NCBI RefSeq assembly: GCF_000336575.1
Contig: NZ_AOPO01000018.1
Location: forward strand, 1-64,000
Length of the DNA: 64,000 nt
Direction: 5' to 3'
Source of the DNA: Vreelandella titanicae BH1
GTDB lineage: Bacteria; Pseudomonadota; Gammaproteobacteria; Pseudomonadales; Halomonadaceae
Shown here: positions 17,454 to 26,096 of the stretch, piece after piece
Numbering within the stretch: the stretch's first letter is position 1
Layout of the letters: the number at the start of each line of letters is the position of its first letter
Notes under the pieces: model-generated
What the model saw: only the letters and a program-made list of their open reading frames with translations
What the model was told of the DNA's origin: nothing
The model's database searches: none
Made by a program: the position numbers and the translations under genes

Positions 17454-17533
17454 GTGTGAGGTGTGAGGTGTGAGGTGTGAGGTGTGAGGTGAGGTGAGGT
17501 GAGGTGAGGTGAGGTGAGGTGAGGTGAGGTGAG
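17454..17533. repeat. 80-bp compound microsatellite: five 7-mers then nine 5-mers
   Basis: Exact tandem array on the + strand: GTGTGAG five times (17454-17488) followed without interruption by GTGAG nine times (17489-17533). The two units differ only by an inserted GT. It lies 103 bp upstream of the SLC13 permease start, between that gene and the terminator of the cold-shock gene, so it is in the expected promoter/leader of the permease. Confidence 0.97.
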
Positions 17534-17538
17534 CTAAG

Positions 17539-17558
17539 TTTAGGTTACAAAACCTAAA
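17539..17558. repeat. Small perfect hairpin next to the microsatellite
   Basis: Inverted repeat TTTAGGTT/AACCTAAA with a 4-nt loop. On the minus strand it directly follows the csp terminator, so it could be a second terminator hairpin or an operator in the permease promoter region. Confidence 0.5.
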
Positions 17559-17589
17559 AAGCGAAAACCCCGCGCTCGGCGGGGTTTTC
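17558..17589 (-). terminator. Intrinsic terminator of the cold-shock gene
   Basis: Perfect 11-bp stem (17563-17573 with 17579-17589), 5-nt loop. Read on the minus strand it is GC-rich in the core and ends in TTTTC, with CTTTTT following shortly after. It is 48 nt after the csp stop. Confidence 0.9.
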
Positions 17590-17636
17590 TGGTCAATCAA
17601 CGCTAGGCGGTGATTGTTAACACCTTAGTAAAGGAA

Positions 17637-17843
17637 TTAACCTTCTACTTTGATGTTAGAAGCCTGAAGGCCTTTTTTACCCTGTGTGACGTCGAAGGAA
17701 ACCTTCTGGCCGTCTTGCAGGGATTTGAAGCCTTCTGCCTGAATTTCTGAGAAATGCGCGAACAGATCGTCGCCATTGTCGTCAGGAGAAATGAAGCCGA
17801 AACCTTTAGTGTCGTTGAACCACTTAACTGTACCAGTTGCCAT
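17637..17843 (-). CDS. Cold-shock domain protein, CspA family
   Basis: 68-residue single-domain OB-fold protein binding single-stranded RNA/DNA. It starts MATGTVKWFNDTKGFGFI, with RNP1 KGFGFI (13-18) and RNP2 LFAHF (27-31; commonly VFVHF). The start at 17843 is set by GAGGA 8 nt upstream and by family length; the five-residue extension to 17858 is not family-like. The ~200-nt region upstream (17844-18047) holds no gene and probably carries the promoter and a structured leader. It is an RNA-chaperone type protein; which paralogue cannot be told. Confidence 0.96.
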   Translation of the reverse strand: MATGTVKWFNDTKGFGFISPDDNGDDLFAHFSEIQAEGFKSLQDGQKVSFDVTQGKKGLQASNIKVEG

Positions 17844-18047
17844 GATCGAAATCCTCAATGTTGCTAATTAAACCGGGAAATACCCGAATTGCAGTGGGTA
17901 TAACAAGAGACTTTCACCAGATTTAACGCTAGAGGCGCTTCTATACTGCTGACAACGTTCGACTTGCTAACCAACTGTAACTATTCTGCGCTCAACCACC
18001 CTCCTGCGTCAACACCCCCATAAAACGCTGCTTAGTAGATTTTGTCG

Positions 18048-19733
18048 CTAGTAAACCTCACGCCTCTCAGCCAGTATCCAACCGGCGGCCTTCTCGGCAA
18101 TCATCAGCGTCGGAGAATTGGTGTTGCCACTGGTGATGGTCGGCATAACGCTGGCGTCAGCCACTCTTAGCCCGCTAATACCGCGCACTCTCAGCCGTGC
18201 ATCGACCACTGCCATCGCATCATCTTCCTGGCCCATACGTGCGGTGCCCACCGGGTGGAAAATAGTCGTGCCGATATCACCAGCCAGCCGGGCTAACTCA
18301 TCGTCACTTTGATACTCGACGCCGGGCTTCACCTCTTCCGGCGCGTATTTGGCAAACGCAGGCTGCTCGGCGATACGCCTCGTCACCCGCAGAGAATCCG
18401 CCGCCACTTTGCGATCTTCAGGGGTGCTCAAGTAATTGGGAGAAATCGCCGGTGCCTGGCGCGGGTCGCTGCTTTTAAGTCGCACGGTGCCCCGGCTGGT
18501 AGGGTTCAAATTGCATACGCTGGCGGTAATCGCTGGGTAGGGATGCAGCGGCTGACCAAAGGCTTCCAGGCTTAGCGGCTGCACGTGGTACTCAATATTG
18601 GGGTGCAGCTGATCCTTCGTGCTGCGGGTAAAAGCCCCCAGCTGCGAAGGTGCCATGCTCATCGGCCCAGAGCGCTTAAACAGGTACTCAAGGCCAATTC
18701 CCGCTTTACCCCACAGCGTGCTGGCTATGGCATTGAGGGTTTTGCCATTAGTAATCCGATATATCGAACGAATCTGCAGGTGATCCTGCAAGTTCTCGCC
18801 GACGCCCGGCAGCTCATGCACTACCTCAACGCCATGCTTACGCAACGACTCTGCGGGCCCCACACCGGAAAGCTGCAGCAGATGCGGCGTACCAATCGCG
18901 CCTGCGCAGAGCACTACTTCCCTGTTCGCCATGACGCGAAGCGGGCTGCCCTCACGCTCCACCTCCACCCCTGTGCACCGCAGCATGTTGGCACTTTTTT
19001 CGAACAGCAGCCGATTGACTTGAGTGGAGTGCCATAGTGTGAGGTTTTTGCGCTTAAGCGCGGGGCGCAAAAACGCTTTGGCGGTATTCCAGCGCCAGCC
19101 CGAGCGCTGATTGACCTCAAAGTAGGCCACGCCTTCGTTAGAGCCACGGTTAAAATCGTCGGTACGCGGGATCCCCGCCTGCACGGCAGCTTCGGCGAAA
19201 TCATCCAGCACCTGCCACTTAAGGCGCTGCTTTTCGATCCTCCACTCCCCACCGTGGCCGTGAAAATCCCGGTGCTGGGCGTCTGCATCTCCGCCCTCGT
19301 CCAGACGGTAGTGGTCTTCATGTTTGATAAAGTCGGGTAGGCAGTTCTCCCAGCGCCAGGCATCGTCGCCGGTGACTTCCGCCCAGTGGTCGTAGTCACG
19401 CGCTTGGCCGCGCATATAGATCATGCCGTTGATGCTAGAGCAGCCGCCCAGGGTTTTCCCCCGCGGGTAGATCAGCGAACGGCCGTTGAGGCCTTTATCG
19501 GGCTCGGTGCGAAACAGCCAGTCGGTACGTGGATTATTAATGCAGTAGAGGTAGCCCACCGGAATATGAATCCAGTGGTAGTTATCGCGACCGCCCGCCT
19601 CTATCAGCAGTACCTTATTATTGGGATTGGCACTCAAACGATTAGCCATCAGGCACCCCGCGGTGCCTGCGCCGATCACGATATAGTCGAAGTAACTGAT
19701 ATGGTCGATATTGTTATGGGTAGATTCTGACAT
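18048..19733 (-). CDS. GMC family flavin oxidoreductase (choline/alcohol dehydrogenase-like)
   Basis: 561-residue FAD enzyme. The Rossmann motif GAGTAGCLMA (22-31), the GMC signature GGCSSINGMIYMRGQ (~96-110), the second signature GAIGTPHLLQLSGVGP (~277-292) and the catalytic end FHPVGTARMG with NTNSPTLMIAEKA are all present, so it is full length. Family members oxidise choline or other alcohols to aldehydes using a membrane or quinone acceptor. The downstream neighbour is an mmsA-type dehydrogenase, not a betaine-aldehyde dehydrogenase, and betI is absent, so a BetA role is not claimed. GGAG lies 7 nt before the ATG. It is 26 bp after mmsA and is probably co-transcribed with it. Confidence 0.92.
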   Translation of the reverse strand: MSESTHNNIDHISYFDYIVIGAGTAGCLMANRLSANPNNKVLLIEAGGRDNYHWIHIPVGYLYCINNPRTDWLFRTEPDKGLNGRSLIYPRGKTLGGCSSINGMIYMRGQARDYDHWAEVTGDDAWRWENCLPDFIKHEDHYRLDEGGDADAQHRDFHGHGGEWRIEKQRLKWQVLDDFAEAAVQAGIPRTDDFNRGSNEGVAYFEVNQRSGWRWNTAKAFLRPALKRKNLTLWHSTQVNRLLFEKSANMLRCTGVEVEREGSPLRVMANREVVLCAGAIGTPHLLQLSGVGPAESLRKHGVEVVHELPGVGENLQDHLQIRSIYRITNGKTLNAIASTLWGKAGIGLEYLFKRSGPMSMAPSQLGAFTRSTKDQLHPNIEYHVQPLSLEAFGQPLHPYPAITASVCNLNPTSRGTVRLKSSDPRQAPAISPNYLSTPEDRKVAADSLRVTRRIAEQPAFAKYAPEEVKPGVEYQSDDELARLAGDIGTTIFHPVGTARMGQEDDAMAVVDARLRVRGISGLRVADASVMPTITSGNTNSPTLMIAEKAAGWILAERREVY

Positions 19734-19759
19734 TGGTTGGCTCCGGTAACGTTTAGTCG

Positions 19760-21271
19760 CTACTTCGCCGTGGGCATTACAAATTCAGCCCCGGCATCAA
19801 TCGAATCCGACCAACGCTGCATAATCGATTTCTGCTTGGTGTAGAAACGCACGCCTTCTTCCCCATAGGCGTGGGTGTCACCAAACAGCGAGCGCTTCCA
19901 GCCACCAAAGCCGTGCCATGCCATGGGCACCGGAATAGGCACATTGATACCCACCATGCCGACCTGAATGCGGCGGCCAAACTCCCGCGCTACCGTACCG
20001 CTTTCGGTAAAGCAGCTAACGCCGTTGCCAAACTCATGGTCGTTAATCAACTGGATTGCAGTGGCGATATCCGGCACCCGCACGCAGACCAGCACCGGGC
20101 CAAAAATTTCTTCTTTATAGATCGTCATCTCGGGAGTGACATTGTCAAAAAGCGTACCGCCCATCCAGAACCCGTCGGCGCAGTCCTCGCCTGCCGATGA
20201 AGCATTAAAGTTGCGTCCATCAACCACCAGTTCAGCGCCTTCAGCCACGCCTTTTTCGATATACCCAGTAATCCGCTGATGGGCTTGGCGAGTCACAATG
20301 GGGCCCATTTCCGCATCCAGCTGCATGCCATCTTTTACTTTCAGTGCTTTGGCTCGCTCCGCCAATGCCGGGACGACCTTATCCGCCACATCGCCGACCA
20401 ACACCGCCACGCTAATCGCCATACAGCGCTCACCGGCGGAGCCATAGGCGGCACCGATCAGCGCATCGACGGCTTTATCCAAATGCGCATCCGGCATCAC
20501 TACCATATGGTTTTTGGCCCCGCCCAAGGCTTGAATGCGCTTGCCGTTGCGCGCGCCACGCTCGTAGATCAGGTTGGCAATCGGCGTTGAGCCCACAAAC
20601 GACAGCGCCTTAACGTGTGGGTGGTCAATGAGCGCTTCCACGGAGTCTTTATCGCCCTGCACAACATTAAACACGCCATCGGGCAGGCCTGCCTGCTTTA
20701 GCAAGTCAGCCATCAGCAGCGAAGCACTGGGATCAAGGGGGCTTGGTTTCAAAATAAACGTATTACCCGCCGCAATTGCCAGCGGGAACATCCACATCGG
20801 CACCATGGCCGGGAAATTAAATGGCGTTATACCTGCAACGACGCCCAGCGGCTGGCGCATCGTCCAGTTATCGATCCCGGTACTCACCTGCTCGGTGTAG
20901 TCACCCTTTAACAACTGCGGGATACCACAGGCAAATTCAACAATATCGATACCACGGGCCACTTCACCCTGGGCGTCGGTGAACACCTTGCCGTGCTCTT
21001 TGGTAATTGCTTCGGCTAGCTCATCTTTATGAGCGTTTAACAGCTCTAAAAACTTGAACATCACCCGGGCGCGGCGGATCGGCGGGGTATCGGCCCAGGC
21101 GGGAAAAGCGGCTTGTGCGGCCTCTACCGCCGTATAGACGTCCGCCGGGGAAGCTAGCGACACACGGCCGGCAACTCGGCCAGTGGCAGGGTTAAAGACG
21201 TCCTGGGATTGAGCAGACTCACCCGCGGTGACCTGACCATTAATAAAGTGCTGAATCGCTGTTGTTGTCAT
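19760..21271 (-). CDS. mmsA: CoA-acylating methylmalonate-semialdehyde dehydrogenase
   Basis: 503-residue aldehyde dehydrogenase. The start NGQVTAGES, the cofactor-domain TPFNFPAMVPMWMFPLAIA, and the catalytic region GSAGERCMAISVAV with the nucleophilic Cys are typical of MmsA, as is VGINVPIPVPMAWHGFGGWK near the C terminus. MmsA converts (methyl)malonate semialdehyde to propionyl- or acetyl-CoA in valine, inositol and beta-alanine/3-hydroxypropionate breakdown. With the adjacent GMC alcohol oxidase, an alcohol-to-semialdehyde-to-acyl-CoA route is an inference. It is divergent from a LysR gene 150 bp away. Confidence 0.95.
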   Translation of the reverse strand: MTTTAIQHFINGQVTAGESAQSQDVFNPATGRVAGRVSLASPADVYTAVEAAQAAFPAWADTPPIRRARVMFKFLELLNAHKDELAEAITKEHGKVFTDAQGEVARGIDIVEFACGIPQLLKGDYTEQVSTGIDNWTMRQPLGVVAGITPFNFPAMVPMWMFPLAIAAGNTFILKPSPLDPSASLLMADLLKQAGLPDGVFNVVQGDKDSVEALIDHPHVKALSFVGSTPIANLIYERGARNGKRIQALGGAKNHMVVMPDAHLDKAVDALIGAAYGSAGERCMAISVAVLVGDVADKVVPALAERAKALKVKDGMQLDAEMGPIVTRQAHQRITGYIEKGVAEGAELVVDGRNFNASSAGEDCADGFWMGGTLFDNVTPEMTIYKEEIFGPVLVCVRVPDIATAIQLINDHEFGNGVSCFTESGTVAREFGRRIQVGMVGINVPIPVPMAWHGFGGWKRSLFGDTHAYGEEGVRFYTKQKSIMQRWSDSIDAGAEFVMPTAK

Positions 21272-21421
21272 GGGAGTACCTAGTTAAGAACGCATGTTTA
21301 AAGCGTGTGCAAAAAGCTTACTTTCAGCCTAGCCTACTGGGCCTAGTGAACGGATCAATTGAGTTATTTAAAAGCCAGTTATAAGCTTTACTAATATCAC
21401 GACGAGTATTTGAGGCTAATC

Positions 21422-22330
21422 ATGCAAGAGTACGCCACCCTGCGCGCCTTCGTGGCCGTTGCACGAACAGGCAGCGTGTCACGCGCCGCAGAACAGCTGC
21501 ACCTGACTCAGCCGGCCATTAGCCTAAAGTTGAAGCAACTGCAGTCGAATTTAGGCCTCACGCTGTTTAGTCGCCGTCCTCAAGGCCTTGCTCTGACGCC
21601 CGACGGCCATGCACTGCTGCCTGCCGCTGAAAAGGCCCTGGCCAGCGCTCTGTCGTTTGAGCAAACCGCCGGGACATTACACAGCACGCTGCGCGGCAAG
21701 CTCTCAATTGGCACCATTGTCGACCCCGAATTTCTCCGTCTAGGCGCCTTTTTGAGCCGCTTGATGGCCCGTGCACCGCAGTTAGAAACCGAACTTCACC
21801 ATGGGATGAGCGGCAGCGTGCTTAATCGCATTGAACAAGGCGACTTAGACGTTGGGTTTTACCTGGCGCCACCCGCTCAAGGCCCTGGAAAAGGCCATGA
21901 GACGCTTGCTTGGCGTGAGCTAACCCATTTTGATTATCACGTGATTGCCCCAGCAGGCTGGGAAAATCGACTCATTGATACTCGTTGGGAGCACTTAGCC
22001 ACGCTGCCCTGGATTGTTACGCCACAGGATTCCGCCCACCACCGGCTGTTAAAACAGGCGTTGGCACCGAGCGGCGCAGTTCCCAATCGGGTAGCCCAGG
22101 TGGATCAGGAGGCCTGCATGCTTGACCTGGTGCGCGCAGGCGTTGGCTTAAGCCTGGCCCGGGACGCCCTGGCGATGACCGAACGCCAGGAGAGCGGCCT
22201 GGCGGTGGCGGAGAATATTCGCCTGCCCTGCGCGTTAAGCTTTATCTGGCGTCATGAAAGCACCAACGAATCGACCGTTAACGCTGCGCTAAGTACGCTG
22301 GATGAGGTATGGCCCCATCGTCTAGGCTAA
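21422..22330 (+). CDS. LysR family transcriptional regulator, probable regulator of mmsA-GMC operon
   Basis: 302-residue LTTR with a textbook HTH (VARTGSVSRAAEQLHLTQPA followed by ISLKLKQLQSNLG) at residues ~12-50 and an effector-binding domain from ~90. The ATG at 21422 has GAGG 6 nt upstream; the TTG at 21410 four codons earlier overlaps that element and is less likely. Divergent arrangement with mmsA over a 150-bp intergenic region suggests control of the mmsA/GMC pair. The inducer is unknown. Confidence 0.93.
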   Translation: MQEYATLRAFVAVARTGSVSRAAEQLHLTQPAISLKLKQLQSNLGLTLFSRRPQGLALTPDGHALLPAAEKALASALSFEQTAGTLHSTLRGKLSIGTIVDPEFLRLGAFLSRLMARAPQLETELHHGMSGSVLNRIEQGDLDVGFYLAPPAQGPGKGHETLAWRELTHFDYHVIAPAGWENRLIDTRWEHLATLPWIVTPQDSAHHRLLKQALAPSGAVPNRVAQVDQEACMLDLVRAGVGLSLARDALAMTERQESGLAVAENIRLPCALSFIWRHESTNESTVNAALSTLDEVWPHRLG

Positions 22331-22437
22331 GTCATAAAAAAAGGGTTGTCACAAAGGGGCTGTAAGGAAAGGGAACACCAAGCGACTAATCAACTTCATA
22401 ATGAACAGTAACTCGCCCTGCTACTGGAGTGCTTGCA

Positions 22438-23061
22438 ATGATCCGTCTGTCCCCTCTTCGTCCATTTACGCTTGGCGTATTGGCGGCCGCTGGCCTAGCC
22501 AGCCCTTCGCTTCAAGCCCAAAGCAGTGCAGAAGCCACGTTTGCAGGCGGCTGCTTCTGGTGTATGGAACCCCCTTACGACAACCAGCCCGGTGTTAGCG
22601 CCACCATTTCCGGCTATATCGGCGGCGAACTAGAGAACCCCACCTACGAAGAAATCTCCCAGGGTGGTACTGGCCATGCTGAAGTCGTGCAAATCGAATA
22701 CGACTCCGAGCAGATCAGTTACGAGCAGCTCTTAGAAATCTTCTGGCGCAACATCGACCCCTTTGCGGTCGACCGTCAGTTCTGTGATGTAGGCGATCAA
22801 TACCGCTCGGCGATCTTCTATCATGACGAAGCCCAGCGTGAACTGGCCGAAGCGTCCAAAGCCGAAATGGAAGCGCGCTTCGACCGGGAGATCGCCACCC
22901 AGATAGTACCAGCCACCAAGTTCTGGCCTGCTGAGGAGTACCACCAGGACTATTATCAAAAGAACCCCGTGCGCTATAAGTTCTACCGCTACAGCTGTGG
23001 TCGCGACGGGCGCCTGGAAGAAGTGTGGGGCGAAGAAGCCGGTGGACCTTCGTTTGAGTAA
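22438..23061 (+). CDS. msrA: Peptide-methionine (S)-S-oxide reductase, exported
   Basis: 207-residue MsrA. The catalytic motif GCFWC (38-42) is followed by the conserved VSATISGYIGGELENPTYEE, GHAEVVQIEYD and FCDVGDQYRSAIFY blocks, with a C-terminal YSCGRDG Cys that probably resolves the sulfenic acid. Unlike cytosolic MsrA, it starts with a signal peptide (MIRLSPLRPF, then a hydrophobic run ending ASPSLQA), so it should repair oxidised methionine in periplasmic proteins. The start at 22438 is supported by GGAG 8 nt upstream; an ATG three codons earlier lacks a site. Confidence 0.94.
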   Translation: MIRLSPLRPFTLGVLAAAGLASPSLQAQSSAEATFAGGCFWCMEPPYDNQPGVSATISGYIGGELENPTYEEISQGGTGHAEVVQIEYDSEQISYEQLLEIFWRNIDPFAVDRQFCDVGDQYRSAIFYHDEAQRELAEASKAEMEARFDREIATQIVPATKFWPAEEYHQDYYQKNPVRYKFYRYSCGRDGRLEEVWGEEAGGPSFE

Positions 23062-23260
23062 CAAGCGGTACACCATCAACCATTGACTGAAGTGATGGGT
23101 TGAACTGTTTGCTTTAATCACTGCCGGAAAGGTAACGCCAATGTTATGCATGGTCGTTCTTTTTGTACTACAGTGACCGTGCACCAGTAATAGACCGGTC
23201 GATTAGGCGCCCTGGAGCTAGGCGCTTTGACCCCACGTTGATCTATAGATAGGAGATCTT

Positions 23261-24643
23261 ATGAGCAACAGTATCAAGACGATCAATCCCACCAATGGTG
23301 AAACCCTCGAATCCTATACGCTAATGAGCAGCGCGGAAGCCAAGCAGATAGTGGACGCCTGCTACGAGGCGTTTCTCGATTGGCGCCTAGAATCGCTGGA
23401 AAGCCGCGCTAAAACGGTCAAAGCCATTGGCCAAGCGCTGCAAAAGCATAAAGAAGAGCTTGCCGACCTGATGGTCAATGAGATGGGTAAACTGCCTTCT
23501 CAGGCCCGCCAGGAAGTCGATCTTTGCACCGGCATCTGTGATTACACCGCTGAACATGGCCCCAAAAAGCTAGCCGACGAAGAGCGTCAGCCTGGCAATG
23601 GTAAACGCGGTTTCGTGACCTACTCACCGATGGGTGTGATCTACGGCATTCAGCCCTGGAACTTCCCTGCATATCAGGTAGTACGTTACTCAATCGCCAA
23701 TATCATGGCGGGTAACGGCGTGCTGCTAAAACACGCTGAAAACGTGACTGGCAGCGGCCTGCTGTTGGAAAAGATCTACCGCGAAGCGGGTCTTCCGGAA
23801 AACGTCTTCCGTACACTGGTGATCTCTCACGATGTTTCTGATGAGGTGATTGCTCATTCTGCGGTACGTGGCGTAACGCTAACGGGTAGTGATGGCGCAG
23901 GTCGCAAAGTCGCTGGCAAAGCGGCTGAGTACCTTAAAAAGACCGTGCTTGAGCTGGGCTCTAACGACGCCTACCTGGTGCTTGATGACGCCGATATGGA
24001 TGTCGCCATCAATACCTGCGTCCAGGGGCGCGTCTACAACGGCGGTCAAACCTGCGTCGCGGCCAAGCGTTTTGTGGTCACTGAAAAGAACTATGAAACG
24101 TTTAAAAAGCGCTATGTAGAACGTATGCAGTCGCTTAAAGCGGGTGACCCGACCCAAGAAGACAGCGATCTGGGCCCCATGGCTCGCGTGGATCTCCGCG
24201 ATGGTCTCCACGACCAAGTGGAAGAGAGCGTGCGCAAAGGTGCGAAAATTCTCTGCGGTGGCGAAAAGCCATCCGGTAAGGGCGCGTTTTACCCGGTCAC
24301 CGTGCTGGACAACGTCACCCCCGGCCAGCCCGCTTACGACGATGAGCTATTTGGCCCTGTCGCTGCGCTGATTCGTGCCAAAGACGACGAAGATGCCATG
24401 CGCATTGCCAATGACAGCCGTTACGGTCTGGGCGGCGGCATCATCTCTAAAGATGTGAAACGCGCTACCGAGCTTGCCAGCAAGTACTTTGATACCGGCA
24501 TGGTGTTTATCAATGGCTTTGGTGTTGCGACACCGGAAATGCCTTTCGGCGGCGTTAAAAACTCCGGTTACGGTCGCGAGCACGGCGGCTTCGGCATGCA
24601 CGAGTTCGTCAATGCCAAGTCGGTGATTGTCGTTCAAGAGTAA
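23261..24643 (+). CDS. NAD(P)-dependent succinate-semialdehyde/aldehyde dehydrogenase
   Basis: 460-residue aldehyde dehydrogenase of the GabD/Sad type. Seen: PWNFPAYQVVRYSIANIMAG, the general-base region VLELGSNDAYLVLDDAD, the catalytic Cys in NGGQTCVAAKR, and ELFGPVAAL. The length of ~460 fits the short succinate-semialdehyde dehydrogenase group rather than betaine aldehyde dehydrogenase (~490). The most likely reaction is succinate semialdehyde to succinate; exact substrate cannot be fixed by eye. It is preceded by a 199-bp gap without genes and followed by a strong terminator, so it is monocistronic. Confidence 0.9.
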   Translation: MSNSIKTINPTNGETLESYTLMSSAEAKQIVDACYEAFLDWRLESLESRAKTVKAIGQALQKHKEELADLMVNEMGKLPSQARQEVDLCTGICDYTAEHGPKKLADEERQPGNGKRGFVTYSPMGVIYGIQPWNFPAYQVVRYSIANIMAGNGVLLKHAENVTGSGLLLEKIYREAGLPENVFRTLVISHDVSDEVIAHSAVRGVTLTGSDGAGRKVAGKAAEYLKKTVLELGSNDAYLVLDDADMDVAINTCVQGRVYNGGQTCVAAKRFVVTEKNYETFKKRYVERMQSLKAGDPTQEDSDLGPMARVDLRDGLHDQVEESVRKGAKILCGGEKPSGKGAFYPVTVLDNVTPGQPAYDDELFGPVAALIRAKDDEDAMRIANDSRYGLGGGIISKDVKRATELASKYFDTGMVFINGFGVATPEMPFGGVKNSGYGREHGGFGMHEFVNAKSVIVVQE

Positions 24644-24679
24644 GCCTGTAAGCGCTCAAAATCATGAGCGATAAGATAG

Positions 24680-24718
24680 AGCGCCGCTAGCTTTTTATTA
24701 AGCTAGCGGCGCTTTTTT
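24680..24718 (+). terminator. Strong intrinsic terminator
   Basis: Perfect 14-bp stem (24680-24693 with 24700-24713), 6-nt loop, followed by TTTTT. It closes the aldehyde dehydrogenase gene (stop 24643) and separates it from the convergent pgpA. Confidence 0.95.
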
Positions 24719-24732
24719 CGTTGCGTGTTCTA

Positions 24733-25221
24733 TTACGAGTTTAACTGTTGCCCAGAGGTTCGACGCTGCCAAAGCTTCAGCCCAATAGCAATCACCACCC
24801 AGGTCACCAACGCCGCGATAACATCATCCAAAACAATGCCAAAACCGCCATGAACATACTCTGCCAGATGAATCGGCGGCGGCTTCAGCGCATCGAAAAA
24901 GCGGTAGACAACGAATGCCAACGCCATAACCAGCGGGTGACGCGCAGCTTGCAACCCGATGACCGCCAGCGGGAACGCAAAGTACTCATCAGCGACGATG
25001 CTGCCATGATCCAAACCGTCATAGTGCCAGGCGGCGATGTGGCAAACCGGTATCGCAAGTAGCAGCAGAGCTGCCATGATAGCGCCTTGTTGACCTAGCG
25101 GGCGGCTTAACAGCCACCACGCCAGGGGGATGCCCAGCAGCGAGCCGAAGGTACCCGGCGCCATCGGCGCTAGCCCCAGGCCAAAGCCGGTAGCTAGCCA
25201 AAAATTAACCGTATCCAGCAT
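24733..25221 (-). CDS. pgpA: Phosphatidylglycerophosphatase A
   Basis: 162-residue inner-membrane protein of PgpA length with four hydrophobic segments. Family signatures are ATGFGLGLAPMAPGTFGSLLG at the N terminus (residues 10-30), the acidic VADEY motif, FRFFDALKPPPI-like text (here YRFFDALKPPP) and GFGIVLDDVIAA near 127. It dephosphorylates phosphatidylglycerol phosphate in phospholipid synthesis. Its ATG overlaps the stop of the DUF533 gene as TAATG, so the two are translationally coupled. It is not next to thiL or ribosomal genes, its usual company in many gammaproteobacteria. Confidence 0.94.
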   Translation of the reverse strand: MLDTVNFWLATGFGLGLAPMAPGTFGSLLGIPLAWWLLSRPLGQQGAIMAALLLLAIPVCHIAAWHYDGLDHGSIVADEYFAFPLAVIGLQAARHPLVMALAFVVYRFFDALKPPPIHLAEYVHGGFGIVLDDVIAALVTWVVIAIGLKLWQRRTSGQQLNS

Positions 25222-25967
25222 TAACCCGCCTGCTGCGCTTGACGCTCAAGTTCGTCAGTCATCTCTTTGGGTAAGTTAAGTGCATTGCCCAACTGATCAA
25301 GCCAGGCACGCTCCATGGGGTTTTGATCATCGGTCACGGCCACGCTGATCAGGTACATTTCCCGGGCCGCTTGAGGGGAGTCCGCTTCGCGGGCCAACGC
25401 TTGGGCATCCAGCGGTGCTTTTAGCTGCTGCTCCACCCAGTTATGCATCTCCTGGTCGGCACCCAGGGCATCAATCTGCTCGGTAATCAGCGCCTGCTCC
25501 TGCTCATCAATATGGCCATCGGCCCGGGCAGCCATAATCATCGCCTGCAGTAACTCCAGGCTGCGGCGCTCCTGATACTCACCGCTAAGCACTTCTACTC
25601 GCTCGCCCTCTGGCGCATTCTGGGCCGTATTTTGCTGCGCATTGCCATTTTTTGCCGCCTGGGAGCTCTGCCACGCTTTCCATGCCAGCACGCCCACCCC
25701 AGCAATGGCGCCGTATTTTAGTGCTTTGCCGCCCATGCTACGGCCACGTTTGGAACCCACCAGTAAACCCATGGCACCGCCACCGAGCAGGCTTTTCATA
25801 TCAAAGCTACTGGAGGAGCCGCCACCTTGACCGCTACTACTGCCACCACCTAGCTGCTTAGAGAGCCCACTCAGCATGCCTTTAACATCAACACCACTGC
25901 CACTGCCGCCCTTCTGGCTTCCGCCAGCTTGCTGCATCAGTTGCTGTAAAATTTTGCTTGCGTTCAT
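25221..25967 (-). CDS. DUF533/TerB-like inner-membrane protein (YebE-type)
   Basis: 248-residue protein. Residues 1-60 form a Gly/Ser-rich low-complexity region, then GGGAMGLLVGSKRGRSMGGK leads into a short hydrophobic segment (~85-96), and the C-terminal ~120 residues (QAMIMAARADGHIDEQEQA onward) are a TerB-like helical domain with the conserved acidic DGHID loop. This is the DUF533/YebE architecture; function is unknown. Translationally coupled to pgpA downstream through TAATG. No signal peptide is seen, so the protein is probably anchored with the TerB domain in the cytosol. Confidence 0.88.
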   Translation of the reverse strand: MNASKILQQLMQQAGGSQKGGSGSGVDVKGMLSGLSKQLGGGSSSGQGGGSSSSFDMKSLLGGGAMGLLVGSKRGRSMGGKALKYGAIAGVGVLAWKAWQSSQAAKNGNAQQNTAQNAPEGERVEVLSGEYQERRSLELLQAMIMAARADGHIDEQEQALITEQIDALGADQEMHNWVEQQLKAPLDAQALAREADSPQAAREMYLISVAVTDDQNPMERAWLDQLGNALNLPKEMTDELERQAQQAG

Positions 25968-26096
25968 CCTTGTACTCCTAAGTAGATAGTATCTTTAGGG
26001 CTCGCTTGACGATTCATTCACTTTATAAAACATTCTATATGAACCCAGCATGAACCAGGCCTTGTAAGAAAACTGCTAGCACTCGGCCATGCGGCG

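Noticed and set aside
17454..17533. Possible CRISPR array
   Set aside because: Units are 5-7 bp with no spacers and no cas genes; this is a microsatellite.
17352..17600. N-terminal extension of the SLC13 permease through the microsatellite (HLTSP repeats)
   Set aside because: The open frame is a by-product of the pentamer repeat. There is no start signal, it crosses the csp terminator, and ATG 17351 has a ribosome-binding site.
18048..21271. Assignment of the GMC/aldehyde dehydrogenase pair as betA/betB of glycine betaine synthesis
   Set aside because: The dehydrogenase has MmsA signatures rather than BetB, and betI is absent; the regulator is LysR-type.
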